Source: an uncultured Dorea sp. (GTDB taxonomy: Bacteria; Bacillota; Clostridia; Lachnospirales; Lachnospiraceae). From it: a stretch of DNA of 64,000 nt. Under the pieces are notes generated by a model that searched no databases, was not told where the DNA came from, and saw nothing but the letters and a program-made list of their open reading frames with translations. Below are positions 1-7,722 of the stretch, in pieces. The stretch covers positions 1 through 64,000 of the forward strand of contig CAJTZE010000005.1 in NCBI GenBank assembly GCA_910584265.1, written 5' to 3'. Made by a program: the position numbers and the translations under genes. Position 1 is the first letter of the stretch, and each line of letters begins with the position of its first letter.

Positions 1-72
1 CTCCGGGAAGAAACTTATGATCCATTTTGCAAGCGACCATTTGCTTCCCGGGTATTTAAATATCGCCTTCAT
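1..72 (-). CDS. N-terminus of a Dam-type (D12 class) DNA adenine methyltransferase, partial
   Basis: Only the first 24 codons are in the window, and the gene continues to the left. The visible start reads MKAIFKYPGSKWSLAKWI. The FKYPGSK stretch at residues 5-11 is the SAM-binding N-terminal motif of D12-class N6-adenine methyltransferases such as Dam. There are two possible ATGs, ending at 75 and 72; the second is preferred because AAGGAGG at 78-84 lies five bases upstream of it. In phages these enzymes methylate adenine in short sites and are thought to protect phage DNA or tune replication. The call rests on one motif. Confidence 0.7.
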   Translation of the reverse strand, partial: MKAIFKYPGSKWSLAKWIISFFPE

Positions 73-139
73 CATTTCCTCCTTACCGCTCCCTTCTGCC
101 GCCTGCGAAGCAAGCCATAATCAACCCTGCTTTCATGGT

Positions 140-1036
140 TCATGGCATTATTTCTGGAAAATCAGCAAAGCTCATTTGTCCTGGAATATTGTCATCTTCC
201 ATCCACCAAAAGAATACTTCTTCCCCTGTTTCCCATTTTGTCTCTAATCCTCTTATTTTTCTGGTTTCCAGCATTCTTTTAAATGCATTTATGTATGCTG
301 CTCTATATTTTGGAAAGTCTGAGAATTCCTTTTTTCTTTTTTTCTTTCCTGCCATTGGACAGCCAATGCATCCAACGCGCTCATAACCGCATTGATAAAG
401 CACGTTTACATCCAAATGCTCCTGATGGATAAATTCCCATATATCCCGTTCTGTCCAGTCAATCACTGGATTTACAACCGTCTCTGCCTTTAACTCACAT
501 CTCTCAAATAATCTGCGCCGTTCATTATTATCAGAAAGCAGCATCTTTTCATCCGAAACAAAGATTCCGGCTTTTTTTGTATGCCCTAGCACTTCAAAAG
601 ATTCCCGGCTCTTTCTTGACGCACTTTCTTCCCATCTTACCCCGGTTGCAATCATTCGGTTTGCACATCCGCTTTCTTTCAGTTCTGTACAGCAGTACCG
701 TACAAGCCTTGTCGGCGGCATATACTTTCTTGGGATCAAATTCCACATAGTAACCACGCTTCCATCCGGCTTTCTATGATGATCAATACTGCACTTTATC
801 CCCTGTAGTTCCAGTTCCCGGAATACTTCGCGTATATGATATACGGTCTGCGGAGCGTCCGCCGTAGTGTGACTGTTGTGTACCTCGAATGGCACGCCGG
901 AACGCTTGAACAGCTCCAGCATCACATCGGAATCTTTCCCGCCAGAGTATGTACATACAAGTGGTTTCCCGTAATAATGAAGGCTCATTTCTGACGCTGT
1001 TTTTATTCTTTCTATCGCTTTTAGCTCTTTATCCAT
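140..1036 (-). CDS. Phage PAPS reductase-like (adenine nucleotide alpha hydrolase) protein
   Basis: A 298-residue protein of the phosphoadenosine-phosphosulfate reductase / DndC-like ATP-pyrophosphatase family. The PP-loop SGGKDS is at residues 31-36. A Cys-Cys pair at 115-116 and a CIGC motif at 223-226 match the four cysteines that hold an iron-sulfur cluster in many members. The C-terminus is basic. Family members activate a substrate with ATP for reduction or sulfur transfer. The phage versions have no proven reaction and may act in nucleotide or DNA modification. It lies between an HNH nuclease and a Dam-type methylase gene. The SD upstream of the ATG is weak (GGGGAA), so expression may depend on upstream translation. 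Confidence 0.85.
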   Translation of the reverse strand: MDKELKAIERIKTASEMSLHYYGKPLVCTYSGGKDSDVMLELFKRSGVPFEVHNSHTTADAPQTVYHIREVFRELELQGIKCSIDHHRKPDGSVVTMWNLIPRKYMPPTRLVRYCCTELKESGCANRMIATGVRWEESASRKSRESFEVLGHTKKAGIFVSDEKMLLSDNNERRRLFERCELKAETVVNPVIDWTERDIWEFIHQEHLDVNVLYQCGYERVGCIGCPMAGKKKRKKEFSDFPKYRAAYINAFKRMLETRKIRGLETKWETGEEVFFWWMEDDNIPGQMSFADFPEIMP

Positions 1037-1095
1037 TTCCCCAAGAAGCCCGTGTACACGTCACCCCGGCCGGAGGCTGGCTCCTTTCTCTGATA

Positions 1096-1464
1096 TTATT
1101 GTCCGCCTGCTGCCATCTTCTCAAAATAAAACTCCACCGGATGCGGATCCGGCTTCACCAGCCCGAACCTCACGGCATTCTTGTAGGTCACGCTGTCCCT
1201 CATCAGCACTCTCGGCATGTCTTCAACCATCTTCCGGAAATCCTCCAGCTGGGTCATGCCCTTATAATGGTTACAGCTCCGGCAGGAAGGCAGCATATTA
1301 TCAAGTGTATCTTCCCCCTGTACAGCAAATCCGTTCAGGGGTATCACATGGTCCACCTGCATATTTTCATATTTCAAACCACATCCGCAATAGGCACAAT
1401 GGCCATTGCATTTGTTATATACAATCTTCCTCTCTTGTTTTGTTAATCTTCTCCGTGTCTTCAT
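1096..1464 (-). CDS. HNH endonuclease
   Basis: A 122-residue protein with a complete HNH fold signature: CAYC at 23-26, the catalytic-type D38-H39 pair in QVDHVIPLN, then LDNMLPSCRSCNHYKG, which gives the second zinc Cys pair (61, 64) and N65-H66. HNH proteins nick or cut DNA with a single metal ion; phage members often act in packaging or as free nucleases. A clear AAGGAG lies four bases before the ATG. It overlaps the end of the upstream small gene by 50 bases. The last residues read KMAAGGQ and include a short sequence that recurs at several gene borders in this operon. Confidence 0.85.
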   Translation of the reverse strand: MKTRRRLTKQERKIVYNKCNGHCAYCGCGLKYENMQVDHVIPLNGFAVQGEDTLDNMLPSCRSCNHYKGMTQLEDFRKMVEDMPRVLMRDSVTYKNAVRFGLVKPDPHPVEFYFEKMAAGGQ

Positions 1465-1612
1465 TTTTCTCCTTTTTCTCTTTCAAAGCATCAATCCCCA
1501 TATTGATCGCATCGGCTGTCCTCATATTCCATCCCCAGTCTTTATGCTTTTCCAGACGGTCTATAGCCTGCTGGTATGTCATGCCATGATATTTATTGCT
1601 GCCTGCTGCCAT
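1415..1612 (-). CDS. Small phage protein, unknown function
   Basis: A 65-residue charged, probably helical protein with MTYQQAIDRLEK near the N-terminus and AINMGIDALKEKKEK further on. This layout resembles short conserved proteins of Firmicute phages with no known function. The ATG at 1612 is chosen because AAGGAGG sits nine bases upstream; a TTG two codons earlier is less likely. The 3' end overlaps the HNH gene by 50 bases. The N-terminus begins MAAGS, the same border sequence found elsewhere in the operon. Confidence 0.6.
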   Translation of the reverse strand: MAAGSNKYHGMTYQQAIDRLEKHKDWGWNMRTADAINMGIDALKEKKEKNEDTEKINKTREEDCI

Positions 1613-1713
1613 CCTCAAGGTCCTCCTTCCCCCTCCGGCGCCCGGCCGGAGGATGCTCTATATTAACTGGTTCCTGTGATATACCACCCAGAAGGCGCTT
1701 CCTTTAAATCTTT

Positions 1714-2097
1714 CTATTCATTCAGGCACTGCATGCCGTTCCCCTTCAGATAATCCTTTCCTATCAGCTCCATGAACTCTTCCCTTGTATGGGTCCTTTC
1801 ATACTCCTTCTGAAATATCCTGCACAAGTATTCCCTGTATTTCCTCGTTTTTCCGTGTACTGCCTCCGGCCCTTCCCGGTGGTGTGCCAGGCACAGGCTG
1901 CAGGTAAATCCGTTCTGCTCACTGATGTTCCTTCTGCCTGAACCGAAGAATACATGATGCACTTCTGTATATTTCTCTGTGTAATCGCCATGCAGCCTTG
2001 CGCAGAGAAAGCAGATCCCCTTCTGTCCCGGTATAATGGACGGCGGATGCTTCTTCCTTTTTTTCTTCCTCTTTGGTTTAGGATACATCATACACAT
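1714..2097 (-). CDS. HNH/Ref-like zinc-binding phage nuclease
   Basis: A 127-residue protein with a very basic N-terminus (KRKKKRKK near residue 10). It has a zinc/HNH-like pattern: C29-x2-C32, H47-H48 in TEVHHVFFGSG, C66-x2-C69 and H72-H73, then H81. This resembles phage recombination nucleases of the Ref or NinG-like type, which nick DNA near the VHH motif. The start overlaps the stop of the upstream 437-residue gene, with GGGAG just before the ATG, so translation is probably coupled. The exact family cannot be fixed from the sequence alone. Confidence 0.65.
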   Translation of the reverse strand: MCMMYPKPKRKKKRKKHPPSIIPGQKGICFLCARLHGDYTEKYTEVHHVFFGSGRRNISEQNGFTCSLCLAHHREGPEAVHGKTRKYREYLCRIFQKEYERTHTREEFMELIGKDYLKGNGMQCLNE

Positions 2098-3401
2098 TCA
2101 ATCTCCCTGCCTTCCTCATCCACTTCTGTATGAAAGAACTCTTCCCAGAATGCTGGCTTTGTCAGTACGCCGAAACTTACATTTTTCATTTTCCGGATTT
2201 TTTCTTCCATGGCCTCTGCCATATACGCAGAAGCCTCCTCCATATCCTTTGATGCCATATACAGGAGCCTGCATGTATAGGCTTCTCTCACTGCCTCAGG
2301 CTCTGCATTCCCGGTCTCTTCCGGGCAGTATTCCGGGAAATCCTTTGTAATCTCCATCTGACCGGGGAACTGCCCTGTCTCTGATTCTTCTTCCGGCGCG
2401 TCCTTAGTACCTGCTGTATCCTCAATACTGCTGTCTTCCGCCTTATCCGGCAGCTCCGGTACCGCTTCCCCCGGTTCTTCTGTTTTCTTTCCCGATACCC
2501 TTTCTTCCTTCTTTCCCTGCTTTTTAACCGGCCTCCCGGGTTTATCCGCTTTCTTCTCTGTCCTGTTTTCCTGCACTGCCTCATACAGCGGTTTCCCATA
2601 TTCCCGTTCATAGATCATCTGCGCGCCTCCGGATACATCCGGATAATCCGGAAAGAAGATTTCTTCAAATGCTTTTGCAAAATCAATATATGAGTATTCT
2701 TCCGGCTCCGGTACCTCTCCCCGGATCCTGTAAGGCATTACCCTGATCCCCTTTTCCTGCAGCAGCACATTCGCCCTGGCAAGACGCATCATTTTGAACT
2801 TGCTGGGATTTACGATCACAAGGATATCTTCCTCTATCCCCTTCCTGTCATTTGCGGTATCTTTCCTTACCCAGTCTATCATCTGCTCAAATGCTTTCTT
2901 TCCGGTCTTAAATAATTCCCTTACGGTCTGGCACATCCAGCTTTCCTCCTGGACCGGCTCCTCCTGTGCGATGTCGCACAGCCCTATCTGCTGGCTGAAT
3001 CGATCCGCTGTTTCGTTTACGATAGCCTTCGCTTCCCTTATCTCCCTTACTGTAGTCTTCTCCTGTACTGCATCAATGACCTCCTCCGGAAGGCCGATCA
3101 TCTCCGTCAGCTTTGTGTGGTCGTAGTTGATCCATCTTTCCTCAATCTCTGTACCGTATCCGCCGACGCTGTAGTTATCATTAAGGTCCATAAACCGTTT
3201 TGTCTGATACCTGCTCAGTCCGAATACTTTTCTGCTGTAGTCATTCGTATCTGCATACCCGTCCTGTACATACAGCCGGCCGTCCCTTACTTTTTTGAGG
3301 ATGTATCCGATCACGATAAAATTCTCCACCGTATTTTTCATCTTATCAGCAATCGCCCCGGTAGCATCCTTCAGGCTCCCTATCACTATCATTTCCTGCA
3401 T
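2088..3401 (-). CDS. Phage early protein of unknown function, 437 aa
   Basis: The open frame extends to 3611, but that part overlaps the PcfJ-like gene. The ATG at 3401 has an ideal AAGGAGG six bases upstream, so it is taken as the start. The N-terminal half is compact and looks globular (IVIGYILKKVRDGRLY, EVFG-like and TKLTEMIGLPEEVI segments). The middle is a long lysine/glutamate/proline-rich linker, and the C-terminus is again structured. No catalytic motif is recognised. Position between the PcfJ-like gene and a nuclease suggests a role in phage DNA metabolism, but that is inference only. Confidence 0.7.
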   Translation of the reverse strand: MQEMIVIGSLKDATGAIADKMKNTVENFIVIGYILKKVRDGRLYVQDGYADTNDYSRKVFGLSRYQTKRFMDLNDNYSVGGYGTEIEERWINYDHTKLTEMIGLPEEVIDAVQEKTTVREIREAKAIVNETADRFSQQIGLCDIAQEEPVQEESWMCQTVRELFKTGKKAFEQMIDWVRKDTANDRKGIEEDILVIVNPSKFKMMRLARANVLLQEKGIRVMPYRIRGEVPEPEEYSYIDFAKAFEEIFFPDYPDVSGGAQMIYEREYGKPLYEAVQENRTEKKADKPGRPVKKQGKKEERVSGKKTEEPGEAVPELPDKAEDSSIEDTAGTKDAPEEESETGQFPGQMEITKDFPEYCPEETGNAEPEAVREAYTCRLLYMASKDMEEASAYMAEAMEEKIRKMKNVSFGVLTKPAFWEEFFHTEVDEEGREIECV

Positions 3402-3412
3402 CTTTTTCCTCC

Positions 3413-5578
3413 TTATCCTGCCGCCATCTTCCGCGCTTCCATTAAGTCTTCCTCTAAGACATCCGCTAGAAGCTTTCCGGCCAGTTTCCCGCGCCATACC
3501 TTTTTCTTTTCTTTCCTGAGCTCCTCGAATTCCTCGACCCTTAATTTCCCGCTCAGTTCTGCAAGCCTCAGATCCTCTTCTGTCATCCGTTCCTGTACTG
3601 CCTGCTGCCATCTTAAGATAAATTTCTTTGCCTCCTCAAAGTCCGCATTCTGGCTGTCGCCCACCGTCCGCTTCTGCCTTGCTGTACCGTCCGGCTCAAT
3701 CTCCAGCGTATAATAAGGCTTATCAAGCTCCTTTGTCTTCCGTAAGAAAACGATATAGGATTCCCTTCTCTGGATCCTGTCAAAGTAACGGTCGCTGCTG
3801 TGCAGGCAGTGCCCTAATATCTTTCCCTCCAGAATGATGTCCTCGATCCGCTCCGGCACTACAATGGAATATTTCTTTTCGGTATACTCGTATTTCTTTT
3901 TGATCTCTGCATGGATTTCATCAATGCCCGGAAACTTCTCCGCAATCTCTCCCGCCCTCTTTGCAATATCCTTTCCTCCGCAGAGAGCCGCAACATCATC
4001 ATGCGCTTTCTTTAAATCCTTCGGCTTATAATTGATCTCTAACCGTGTATCTATTTTCAGCCGGTTTGCAATGCAGATGTAATCCTCCCATGTCCCGACC
4101 AGTCCACGCGGCCTTCTTCCGCTGATTCCCGCCTGCTTTTTCAGGTAATTACATATTTTTATGTAAGACATCCTTGTCCGCATCATTTCCAGCTCATCCG
4201 GCATGATGCCGTTTCTGCTGAAATACTGTATGACAGGATCCGGAAGCAGGGTATCCAGCGCTTTCTCTTTCTGCAGCCATATCAGGTACAGATTTCCTCC
4301 CTTATTTTCCCTTAAGCGTTTCATCCTTGCCTTGTCAATTCCAAGCGCCTTTGCCATATCCTTAATATTTCCCCGGCTTTCAAGCGCCATCTTCGCCGCT
4401 ATCCCTTCTGGTTCTTCCAGAAGCCCTCCGAGTCCTGCCTTGGCAAACTGCTCATGTCTTGGATAGCGTTTCCATCTTTCAATATAGATTTCCGGATCAA
4501 ACCGGTCTATGCATCTGCTCATCTCCAGAAGCCCCGTCCTTTGAAGCTCATCCTTTGCAAGGGACGGGAGCGTCCTTTTATACACCTTCCCTTTGCACCC
4601 GCTGTAATAACCATAATATCCTCCGTTCCCTTCAATCCATCTGTAGTGGTCATTTTTATACAGCCCCCAGTAAAATGCCCTCCTGTTAAACTGCCTGTTG
4701 TATAGTACCCTTCTTTCCTCAGCCGCTATGACCTCCGGATCTTCATAATTCCCTTTTTCAAATCTCTTCCAGCACCTGAACTGCCGGATTACAAACCCGT
4801 TTTCACATCTCTGGATTAAATAGGCGCGTTCTGTATCTGTCTGGATTGTTCCGGCCTTCCCCCTTGCCTTATACTGTATCTCATGTCCACAGTTCCGGCA
4901 CGTTCCATGCTGGTTGTGCTTCGGCTTTCTCACCGGAACGGTCTTTTCACACCATGTGCAGTACCCTTCTTCTGCTCCATTTCTGGAATAATCGTAGAAA
5001 ATAAAATGCTCCCTTATTGCCTGTTTGTCTACCCAGTGCAGCCAGTCCTTTGGAAGCTCCGGGACCTTATCCATTTCCAGGTCCCACAGCTCTGTCTCCC
5101 TTTTATACTTCCTCCTTAACTCCTTTTCCCGGATATGCTGCTGGTAGTTTAGCAATCCTTTGTATCCTCCTTCTTCCGTGTTCAGATACCGTTTGATGCT
5201 CCGGTTTCCCTCCGGATTGATATATCTTCCGGAATACCAGACGTACTCCGGCCACTCCAGCATATCCAGCTTTGCAGTCCTCCATTTCTCTCTACCGGCA
5301 TCCCATGTAAGAAACTCGCCCGTCTCTTTGTCGATGAACAGGTCATACACTGGTTTGTTACCTCCCAGCCGCATCAGATCTGCCAGAAAGAAGGAAACTT
5401 TCAGTATCCCGTCCTGTATCCTGCACCGCATATAAACCCCGTACTTATATGCATATATCATATCTTTTCTCCAGCTGTGCTTCCTGTTTACAAGCTCCGG
5501 CACGTCCTGTCCGGCCTTCTTCATCATGGCCGGAGTTGCATACAGCCTTCCCAGCTTCTTCAGCTGTTCTTTCTTCAT
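3413..5578 (-). CDS. PcfJ-like protein
   Basis: A 721-residue protein. The C-terminal region has the PcfJ signature, with KKYSIVVPERIEDIILEGK followed by LGHCLHSSDRYFDRI and YYTLEIEPDG. A four-cysteine zinc-ribbon-like element (CTWC ... CRNCGHE) lies near residues 225-250. PcfJ is known from the pCF10 conjugative plasmid and occurs in many phages and integrative elements, with no established reaction. The ATG at 5578 overlaps the stop of the upstream DUF7666 gene (ATGA), with GGGAGG in front, so the two are coupled. The C-terminus ends KMAAG and its last bases merge with the ribosome binding site of the next gene. Confidence 0.8.
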   Translation of the reverse strand: MKKEQLKKLGRLYATPAMMKKAGQDVPELVNRKHSWRKDMIYAYKYGVYMRCRIQDGILKVSFFLADLMRLGGNKPVYDLFIDKETGEFLTWDAGREKWRTAKLDMLEWPEYVWYSGRYINPEGNRSIKRYLNTEEGGYKGLLNYQQHIREKELRRKYKRETELWDLEMDKVPELPKDWLHWVDKQAIREHFIFYDYSRNGAEEGYCTWCEKTVPVRKPKHNQHGTCRNCGHEIQYKARGKAGTIQTDTERAYLIQRCENGFVIRQFRCWKRFEKGNYEDPEVIAAEERRVLYNRQFNRRAFYWGLYKNDHYRWIEGNGGYYGYYSGCKGKVYKRTLPSLAKDELQRTGLLEMSRCIDRFDPEIYIERWKRYPRHEQFAKAGLGGLLEEPEGIAAKMALESRGNIKDMAKALGIDKARMKRLRENKGGNLYLIWLQKEKALDTLLPDPVIQYFSRNGIMPDELEMMRTRMSYIKICNYLKKQAGISGRRPRGLVGTWEDYICIANRLKIDTRLEINYKPKDLKKAHDDVAALCGGKDIAKRAGEIAEKFPGIDEIHAEIKKKYEYTEKKYSIVVPERIEDIILEGKILGHCLHSSDRYFDRIQRRESYIVFLRKTKELDKPYYTLEIEPDGTARQKRTVGDSQNADFEEAKKFILRWQQAVQERMTEEDLRLAELSGKLRVEEFEELRKEKKKVWRGKLAGKLLADVLEEDLMEARKMAAG

Positions 5579-6126
5579 GGTTCTTCCCTCCCGTCTATGC
5601 CGTACCATGCCATGGGTTCTATCCCCTGCTCCCCTGCCGTATAGACGGCTATCTCCTCTATCTGCCTGCTGCCCTCTGATTCTTTCAGAAGCCCCAGGAT
5701 TGTCCCGGCCCTTCCCCTCGCCGCCGGATTTTTTCCCCGGACGATCACGAAATCCTTCTCTGCCGTACCCCTATCTTTCTTAACAAAGCAGGACTCCCTC
5801 TGCGGATGCTCATACAGATACTGCATTGCATGCATGACAAACCGTTCCTTGTCCAGCCTCTTTACCAGCCTTATCCTTGTGCATGATATCTTTGAGTCTC
5901 CGCCGTCTTCATTGATGTCCCCATCTGCAAGGACAAGATAATAGACCGAATTTTCCATGTCCCCATAGTAGGACAGGCAGTCCAGCGGATTCTCCGCACA
6001 GTGGAATCCGTTCCTCCGGCAGTTTGCCTCCGGCTCCTCAAACCACTTTCCTTCCTCATATTGGAATGTCCCCCTTCCCATGGTGCAGGTCAGGTCTTTA
6101 TGGAATGCCTTGTATGCCGTTATCAT
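5575..6126 (-). CDS. DUF7666-like phage protein
   Basis: A 183-residue protein starting MITAYKAFHKDLTC. It continues with FQYEEGKWFEE and NGFHCAENPLDCLSYY, the pattern of a small domain common in Firmicute and actinobacterial phages (DUF7666). Its function is not known. The start at 6126 overlaps the stop of the PcfK-like gene by the ATGA arrangement, and GGATGTGGAG precedes it. The open frame could run further upstream, but only through coding sequence of the neighbour in another frame. Confidence 0.7.
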   Translation of the reverse strand: MITAYKAFHKDLTCTMGRGTFQYEEGKWFEEPEANCRRNGFHCAENPLDCLSYYGDMENSVYYLVLADGDINEDGGDSKISCTRIRLVKRLDKERFVMHAMQYLYEHPQRESCFVKKDRGTAEKDFVIVRGKNPAARGRAGTILGLLKESEGSRQIEEIAVYTAGEQGIEPMAWYGIDGREEP

Positions 6127-6572
6127 TTCTCCACATCCTCTTCCAGAAAATAATCCCTCGCCCAGTGGAACACGATCAGATCCTCCACATGTCTGATCCC
6201 CTGCTTTACGCGCTCCCCGGTCCTCTCTTCTATGTACTTCATGCATGCTTCGATGCTTTTTGTGCGACGCCGCACACGGCGCGCAAACTGTTCTTCGATG
6301 CACAGGCTCTTAAGGTAATACGCTACCGGTCCTGCCGGCACATATTTATCCTTATGGAGCCCCTCCTCAATCTCCAGTTTCCCTATGGCCGCGTTCATCC
6401 AGTCCGTAAACTCCTCACTCATGCCTTCCGCATACTGCTCTGCAAAGAATCCCGGGATACCGTTTTCTTCTGCCAGCTCCTTTAGCTTCCCTAATTCCCC
6501 TTGCTCCTTTAATTCTTCCGCGCATGCATTTATCTCCTCTGCGCTGTTAAAATTACCGAATTTATCGTACAT
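6123..6572 (-). CDS. PcfK-like / AcrIIA9-type Cas9 inhibitor family protein (candidate)
   Basis: A 149-residue acidic protein. Its N-terminal half reads FNSAEEINACAEELKEQGEL, then KELAEENGI and EEFTDWMNAAIGKLEIE. This is the order and wording of the PcfK-like family that includes the anti-CRISPR AcrIIA9. The later VRRRTKSIEACMKYIEE part matches the family's 'AVRKKGKSL' region. Known AcrIIA9 proteins bind Cas9; most homologues are untested. It lies two genes before a PcfJ-like gene, an association also seen on conjugative elements. The third-codon ATG at 6572 is preferred, as AAGGAG lies seven bases upstream. Assignment is from remembered sequence patterns, not a search. Confidence 0.6.
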   Translation of the reverse strand: MYDKFGNFNSAEEINACAEELKEQGELGKLKELAEENGIPGFFAEQYAEGMSEEFTDWMNAAIGKLEIEEGLHKDKYVPAGPVAYYLKSLCIEEQFARRVRRRTKSIEACMKYIEERTGERVKQGIRHVEDLIVFHWARDYFLEEDVEK

Positions 6573-6596
6573 ATCCATTCTCCTTTCCTGCTGCCG

Positions 6597-7142
6597 TCAT
6601 GCTGATCCTTTTTTCCTGCTTTTTAACGGCTTTCCCTTCTTGTATACTGTGCATCCGGTTACCGTGCAGATCAGAAGCCTGCAGCGTCCTGTATTCCCTT
6701 CATAATTGCATCCGTAGTTTGGATTTGTTGAGCGGTACATGCAGGTCCTGCACTTCTTTTTCTGCTCCTTCTTTGCATTCAGGCAGGAATCCTTTTTTTC
6801 CTTCTCCCTTTCCTTTCTGGCCTCCAGATTAACTTCTATGCCTTCGGTTTTCAGCCACGTCCTTACCGTGGTGCCGGATGCATGCAGCCTTTCCGCCATT
6901 TCTTTCTCAGTCAGGCCTTGCCCCGCTAATTTCTTTAATTCCTCCGGGTCATACTCAATCTTATTTCTGCTCCTTGCCTTCCGGAGCTTCACCCCGGCTT
7001 CTTTCAGCCAGTTCCTTGCCGTCTGGTGGCTGACTCCTGCCGCCTGTCCTGCCTTTTGCACGGAACCCCCGGACTCATACACCCTGCGGATTATTATCAG
7101 CAGCTCCTGCTTCTCTTCTTCCGTATGTCTTTTTCCCGGCAC
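6597..7142 (-). CDS. Double helix-turn-helix DNA-binding protein with Cys-rich tail
   Basis: A 181-residue protein with a GTG start preceded by GGAGGCGGAGAA. Residues about 8-55 form a Homeodomain-like HTH with GSVQKAGQAAGVSHQTARNW. A second HTH follows with GLTEKEMAERLHASGTTVRTW. After a charged linker, the C-terminus carries a cysteine cluster (CRTCMYRS ... YGCNYEGNTGRC) that probably binds zinc. Phage proteins of this build are usually annotated as terminase-small-subunit-like or transcription regulators. Here the position in the early operon favours gene regulation. No paralogue is visible in the window. Confidence 0.7.
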   Translation of the reverse strand: MPGKRHTEEEKQELLIIIRRVYESGGSVQKAGQAAGVSHQTARNWLKEAGVKLRKARSRNKIEYDPEELKKLAGQGLTEKEMAERLHASGTTVRTWLKTEGIEVNLEARKEREKEKKDSCLNAKKEQKKKCRTCMYRSTNPNYGCNYEGNTGRCRLLICTVTGCTVYKKGKPLKSRKKGSA

Positions 7143-7291
7143 TTCTCCGCCTCCTTCTCTCCTATCTTCTCTTCCAGCTGTTTCAAATAACGGACGCTCT
7201 CCTTTTTCAGAAATTCCGTCATGAAATCTTCTCCGTATTTAGTGTTTTCAAGCTCTGTACGGAATCTGGATATGTCCTTTTTCGTTAACAT
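7097..7291 (-). CDS. Small charged phage protein, unknown function
   Basis: A 64-residue protein, strongly charged and helical by composition (ELENTKYGEDFMTEFLKKE then LKQLEEKIGEKEAEK). AAGGAGA lies about eight bases before the ATG at 7291. Its start overlaps the end of the RNase H-like gene, and its last 46 bases overlap the HTH gene, so it fits the tight early operon. No family is recognised. Confidence 0.5.
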   Translation of the reverse strand: MLTKKDISRFRTELENTKYGEDFMTEFLKKESVRYLKQLEEKIGEKEAEKCREKDIRKKRSRSC

Positions 7292-7722
7292 TCTTTCTTA
7301 TCTCCTTCTTTTTCCATGAGAAAATGCCTGTAAGCATGATGTTTACTAAATACAGCAGTGATTTTGTGGATTGTCATAAAGCAGTAAAGCTTCTTCCACA
7401 GCTCTTTCATCTTTACCTCCCCGCCGGATGCTTTCTTCCAGCCGTTCCTTCCCCACTCTTCCACGGCTCCGCGGTTTATCATATTGGCTATGAAAATACA
7501 GTCTGTCACCAGCTCTACATCACAAGGGCGGTTTAAGAGCTTCAGTCCCTTGACTGCTGCCGCCAGTACGCTTCTGTACCACGTTGTCTCTTCCTCTTCC
7601 CCGAAGACCTTTCTTACCTCCGGCCTTCCGCTTTTTGTGATGTACTCTACAGCTGCCCCGTATCTGCCTGCCCTTGTTCCGGGCCCGGCAAGCGTGGTCT
7701 CTATGTATATGGTTACTTTCAT
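7285..7722 (-). CDS. RNase H-like protein
   Basis: A 145-residue protein with the beta-strand pattern of the RNase HI fold. The first strand is KVTIYIETT, then GRYGAAVEYI, an ELVTDCIFIANMIN motif that carries the aspartate found in TDS-type motifs, and WKKASGGEVKMKELW. The C-terminal KITAVFSKHHAYRHF resembles the region carrying the last catalytic residues. The first acidic residue is E8 where classical RNase HI has Asp, so activity is uncertain. Such proteins in phage replication modules remove RNA from hybrids. GGAG lies before the ATG, which is inside the long open frame of rep. Confidence 0.65.
   Translation of the reverse strand: MKVTIYIETTLAGPGTRAGRYGAAVEYITKSGRPEVRKVFGEEEETTWYRSVLAAAVKGLKLLNRPCDVELVTDCIFIANMINRGAVEEWGRNGWKKASGGEVKMKELWKKLYCFMTIHKITAVFSKHHAYRHFLMEKEGDKKEC

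Noticed and set aside
949..1446. Long + strand frame opposite the HNH and PAPS-like genes
   Set aside because: No SD, hydrophobic low-quality sequence, and fully explained as the shadow of two well-supported minus-strand genes.
1629..1650. GC-rich hairpin (CCTCCGG/CCGGAGG) as a terminator
   Set aside because: No T-run on either side and it lies between co-directional early genes; probably chance in a GC-rich spot.
3402..3611. N-terminal extension of the 437-aa early protein
   Set aside because: It overlaps the conserved C-terminus of the PcfJ-like gene, and the internal ATG at 3401 has an ideal SD.
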